A stretch of 16,937 bases of DNA from an uncultured Caryophanales bacterium. Its GTDB lineage: Bacteria; Bacillota_I; Bacilli_A; Acholeplasmatales; Anaeroplasmataceae. Position numbers and translations under genes: made by a program. Location: assembly GCA_937885165.1 (NCBI GenBank), contig CAKZZJ010000144.1, positions 1 to 16,937 on the forward strand, read 5' to 3'. Positions within the stretch are counted from its first letter, which is position 1. Each line of letters starts with the position of its first letter. The notes beneath the pieces were generated by a model. That model was not told the DNA's origin. It was given only the letters and a program-made list of their open reading frames with translations, and did not search any database. Positions 15,350-16,937 of this stretch are shown piece after piece.

Positions 15350-15788
15350 TTTTTTCATCTCCAATTTTATTTATAACATCATATATAACTTCTTTAAGGC
15401 TTATTCCTTTAAGATCACTTTCCATATTTTTTTGAATTATTTCGAGTTTAGGAGAAAGTGAAGCTTTAATATTTCTGCCAATAGGGCAATTAAAATTAGG
15501 ACTATCATGAAATGAAAACAATCCTTCATCGCTCACTGAATTTACGGCATTATAAATATCAAATAAATTTATCTCATCAAGAGCTCTTGTGATAATAGCG
15601 CCACCACTGCCTTGTCTTGTAGATACAATTTTCGCTTTCTTTAATTGCCCTAAAATTGTTCTTATTATTACTGGATTAACATTGGTTGAATTTGAAATAA
15701 ATTCACTAGTCACCTTATTTGTCTTATTAAAATATTCTATACACGCCAATGTATGTATAGCTATCGTAAATTTAGAAGTAATCTGCAT
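15342..15788 (-). CDS. Rrf2-family transcriptional regulator
   Basis: A 148-residue Rrf2-type winged-helix protein: MQITSKFTIAIHTLACIEY start, recognition region about 26-52 (FISNSTNVNPVIIRTILGQLKK) and wing RQGSGGAII (58-66). It lacks the three-cysteine iron-sulfur cluster of IscR/NsrR; the only cysteines are Cys16 and Cys101. Cys101 sits in SPNFNCPIGRNI, a pattern shared with YwnA-like members, so thiol or redox sensing through one Cys is possible but unproven. It is first in the operon, with a ribosome binding site AAGGTAGG and a promoter whose -35 lies in a dyad, suggesting it represses its own operon. The stop TGA lies within the ATGAATGA overlapping the macrodomain start. Rrf2 genes also occur near other redox and metal operons, so its ligand is open. 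Confidence 0.93.
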   Translation of the reverse strand: MQITSKFTIAIHTLACIEYFNKTNKVTSEFISNSTNVNPVIIRTILGQLKKAKIVSTRQGSGGAIITRALDEINLFDIYNAVNSVSDEGLFSFHDSPNFNCPIGRNIKASLSPKLEIIQKNMESDLKGISLKEVIYDVINKIGDEKNE

Positions 15789-15811
15789 AATAAACCTACC
15801 TTATTTCTTAA

Positions 15812-15839
15812 TTATTATATATTTTTCTATACTTGTCAA
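15812..15839 (-). promoter_or_regulatory. Promoter of the Rrf2-macrodomain-DUF1848-sirtuin operon
   Basis: The minus strand has a consensus TTGACA (15839-15834) and, 16 bases on, TAATAA (15817-15812), or TATAAT at a 14-base spacing (15819-15814). The ribosome binding site AAGGTAGG (15802-15795) and ATG follow at once. Confidence 0.7.
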
Positions 15840-15855
15840 CATTTTTATTACAAGT
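15831..15855. promoter_or_regulatory. Candidate operator: dyad over the -35 box
   Basis: ACTTGT (15831-15836) and ACAAGT (15850-15855) form a perfect 6-bp inverted repeat with a 13-base spacer, 25 bp in all, covering half of the -35 hexamer. The size suits an Rrf2 dimer, and position over the -35 box suits repression. Arms of six bases can occur by chance in AT-rich DNA, so this is tentative. Confidence 0.4.
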
Positions 15856-15879
15856 TTTAGATTGCTAAATTAGGGCGTG

Positions 15880-15903
15880 AAAAAAGCCCCTATTTCTAGA
15901 GGC
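15880..15903 (-). terminator. tuf terminator with GAAA tetraloop
   Basis: On the minus strand GCCTCTA and TAGGGGC (15903-15886) pair over seven bases, one pair being G/U, around a GAAA loop, followed by six T. It lies 27 bases after the tuf stop and separates tuf from the Rrf2 cassette. Confidence 0.9.
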
Positions 15904-15930
15904 AATGTTTCATTAAATTAAGTTGATAAA

Positions 15931-16937
15931 TTATTCAATAATTGTAACTACTGAACCAGCACCAACTGTTCTACCACCTTCACGGATTGAGAATCTAGTA
16001 CCTTGTTCCATAGCGATTGAGTGAATTAATTCAACTGTCATTTCAGTATTATCACCAGGCATTACCATTTCAGTACCTTCAGCTAATGTAATAACACCAG
16101 TAACGTCTGTAGTACGGAAATAGAATTGAGGACGATAATTTGAGAAGAATGGAGTATGACGGCCACCTTCTTCTTTCTTTAATACGTAAACTTGAGCAGT
16201 AAATTTATGATGAGGAGTAACTGATTTAGGTTTAGCTAAAACTTGACCTCTTTGAACTGCTGTACGGTCGATACCACGAAGTAATGCACCAATATTGTCA
16301 CCAGCTTCAGCATAGTCTAGTAATTTACGGAACATTTCAACACCAGTAACAACTGTGTTTTGAGTTTCTCTAATACCAACGATTTCTACTGGATCGCCAA
16401 CTTTAACTTGACCTCTTTCAACTCTACCAGTAACAACTGTACCACGACCAGTGATTGTGAATACGTCTTCAATTGGCATTAAGAATGGTTTAGCGTTATC
16501 TCTTTCTGGAGTAGGAATATAAGAATCAACGATGTCCATTAATTCTTCAACTTTGCCAACCCATTTTGGATCGCCTTCAAGAGCTTTTAATGCAGAACCA
16601 CGAACTAGAGGAATATCATCACCTGGGAAGTCATATTCGTTTAATAGATCACGAGTTTCCATTTCTACTAAGTCGATGATTTCTTCATCATCAACCATAT
16701 CACATTTATTTAAGAATACAACGATGTAAGGAACACCAACTTGTCTTGCAAGTAAGATATGTTCTCTTGTTTGAGCCATAGGGCCATCAGTTGCAGCGAT
16801 AACTAGAATTGCACCATCCATTTGGGCAGCACCAGTAATCATGTTCTTAACGTAGTCGGCATGCCCTGGGCAGTCAACGTGTGCATAGTGACGTTTTTCA
16901 GTTTCATACTCAACGTGTGCTGTGTTGATAGTTATAC
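15931..16937 (-). CDS. tuf: Elongation factor Tu, 3' part
   Basis: Residues equivalent to about 60-393 of EF-Tu; the frame runs off the right edge with its first full codon being the Ile before Thr61 of ITINTAHVE. EF-Tu carries aminoacyl-tRNA to the ribosome as a GTP complex. Visible are switch I Thr61, DCPGH (80-84; Mg/GTP gamma-phosphate), NKCD (135-138; guanine specificity), SALKALEGD, domain 2 (GRGTVVTGRVERG) and domain 3 (GGRHTPFFSNYRPQFYFRTTDVTG, and the end GGRTVGAG). The N-terminal P-loop lies outside the window. A Met at 16842 is internal, not the start. Codon use is more biased than its neighbours, as expected for a highly expressed gene. It is not in the same transcript as the cassette that follows. 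Stop TAA. Confidence 0.98.
   Translation of the reverse strand, partial: ITINTAHVEYETEKRHYAHVDCPGHADYVKNMITGAAQMDGAILVIAATDGPMAQTREHILLARQVGVPYIVVFLNKCDMVDDEEIIDLVEMETRDLLNEYDFPGDDIPLVRGSALKALEGDPKWVGKVEELMDIVDSYIPTPERDNAKPFLMPIEDVFTITGRGTVVTGRVERGQVKVGDPVEIVGIRETQNTVVTGVEMFRKLLDYAEAGDNIGALLRGIDRTAVQRGQVLAKPKSVTPHHKFTAQVYVLKKEEGGRHTPFFSNYRPQFYFRTTDVTGVITLAEGTEMVMPGDNTEMTVELIHSIAMEQGTRFSIREGGRTVGAGSVVTIIE

Noticed and set aside
12857..15788. Cassette as a toxin-antitoxin or phage-defence system
   Set aside because: SirTM and Zn-macrodomain match stress-linked metabolic ADP-ribosylation better than a TA pair, and no phage, nuclease or integrase genes flank it.
15589..15873. 94-codon plus-strand frame opposite rrf2
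   Set aside because: It lies antisense to a clear Rrf2 gene and its promoter and has no recognisable composition or start site.
1..16937. CRISPR arrays, tRNA or rRNA genes
   Set aside because: No regularly spaced repeats, cloverleaf-like sequences or rRNA-like segments were seen on either strand.

Overview
The window is AT-rich bacterial DNA from a low-GC Firmicute. The gene content and AT-biased codons suggest an uncultured Erysipelotrichia/RF39-like lineage of Bacilli or Mollicutes relatives, but the exact taxon is an inference. The standard bacterial code fits. TGA is used as a real stop in several tightly coupled genes (mtnN/rnhA ATGA overlap, rnhA, rrf2), and Trp is TGG.

Layout. (1) Bases 1-170 hold a small possible coding remnant. 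(2) Bases 170-1891 carry a two-gene accessory unit on the minus strand: a RhuM-family gene broken by one TGA where the family normally has Trp, then an XRE-helix-turn-helix/Nudix fusion. (3) Bases 1900-2140 are non-coding and contain repeated CTAGTCAT words, a 10-bp perfect inverted repeat and two terminator-like structures. (4) Bases 2145-9070 are a seven-gene housekeeping operon on the minus strand: yggS/ylmE, ylmH, mtnN, a viroplasmin-type RNase HI, uvrB, a TPM-domain membrane protein and an RlmD/TrmA-type RNA m5U methyltransferase. Genes overlap or lie within 12 bp of each other and appear to share one extended -10 promoter near 9091. (5) A 209-bp divergent intergenic region with nested dyads leads to (6) the plus-strand operon fakA-fakB-fakB (9280-12784), a fatty acid kinase with two tandem DegV lipid-binding subunits. 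(7) A bidirectional terminator (12804-12854) separates it from (8) a compact minus-strand cassette, rrf2 - zinc macrodomain - DUF1848 - class M sirtuin (15788-12857). (9) The 3' part of tuf (EF-Tu), with its own terminator, runs off the right edge.

The most interesting part is region 8. It encodes a likely writer (SirTM, with Asn106/Gln125 in place of the usual sirtuin catalytic arrangement) and eraser (Zn-dependent macrodomain) of protein ADP-ribosylation. In the characterised staphylococcal/streptococcal systems this pair is linked to a lipoyl-carrier protein (GcvH-L) and a lipoate ligase (LplA2). Here neither is present. The pair instead flanks a DUF1848 protein with a radical-SAM-like CX3CX2C motif, led by an Rrf2-type regulator whose promoter carries a 6-bp-arm dyad across the -35 box. 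This suggests a variant reversible ADP-ribosylation module with a different, unknown target.
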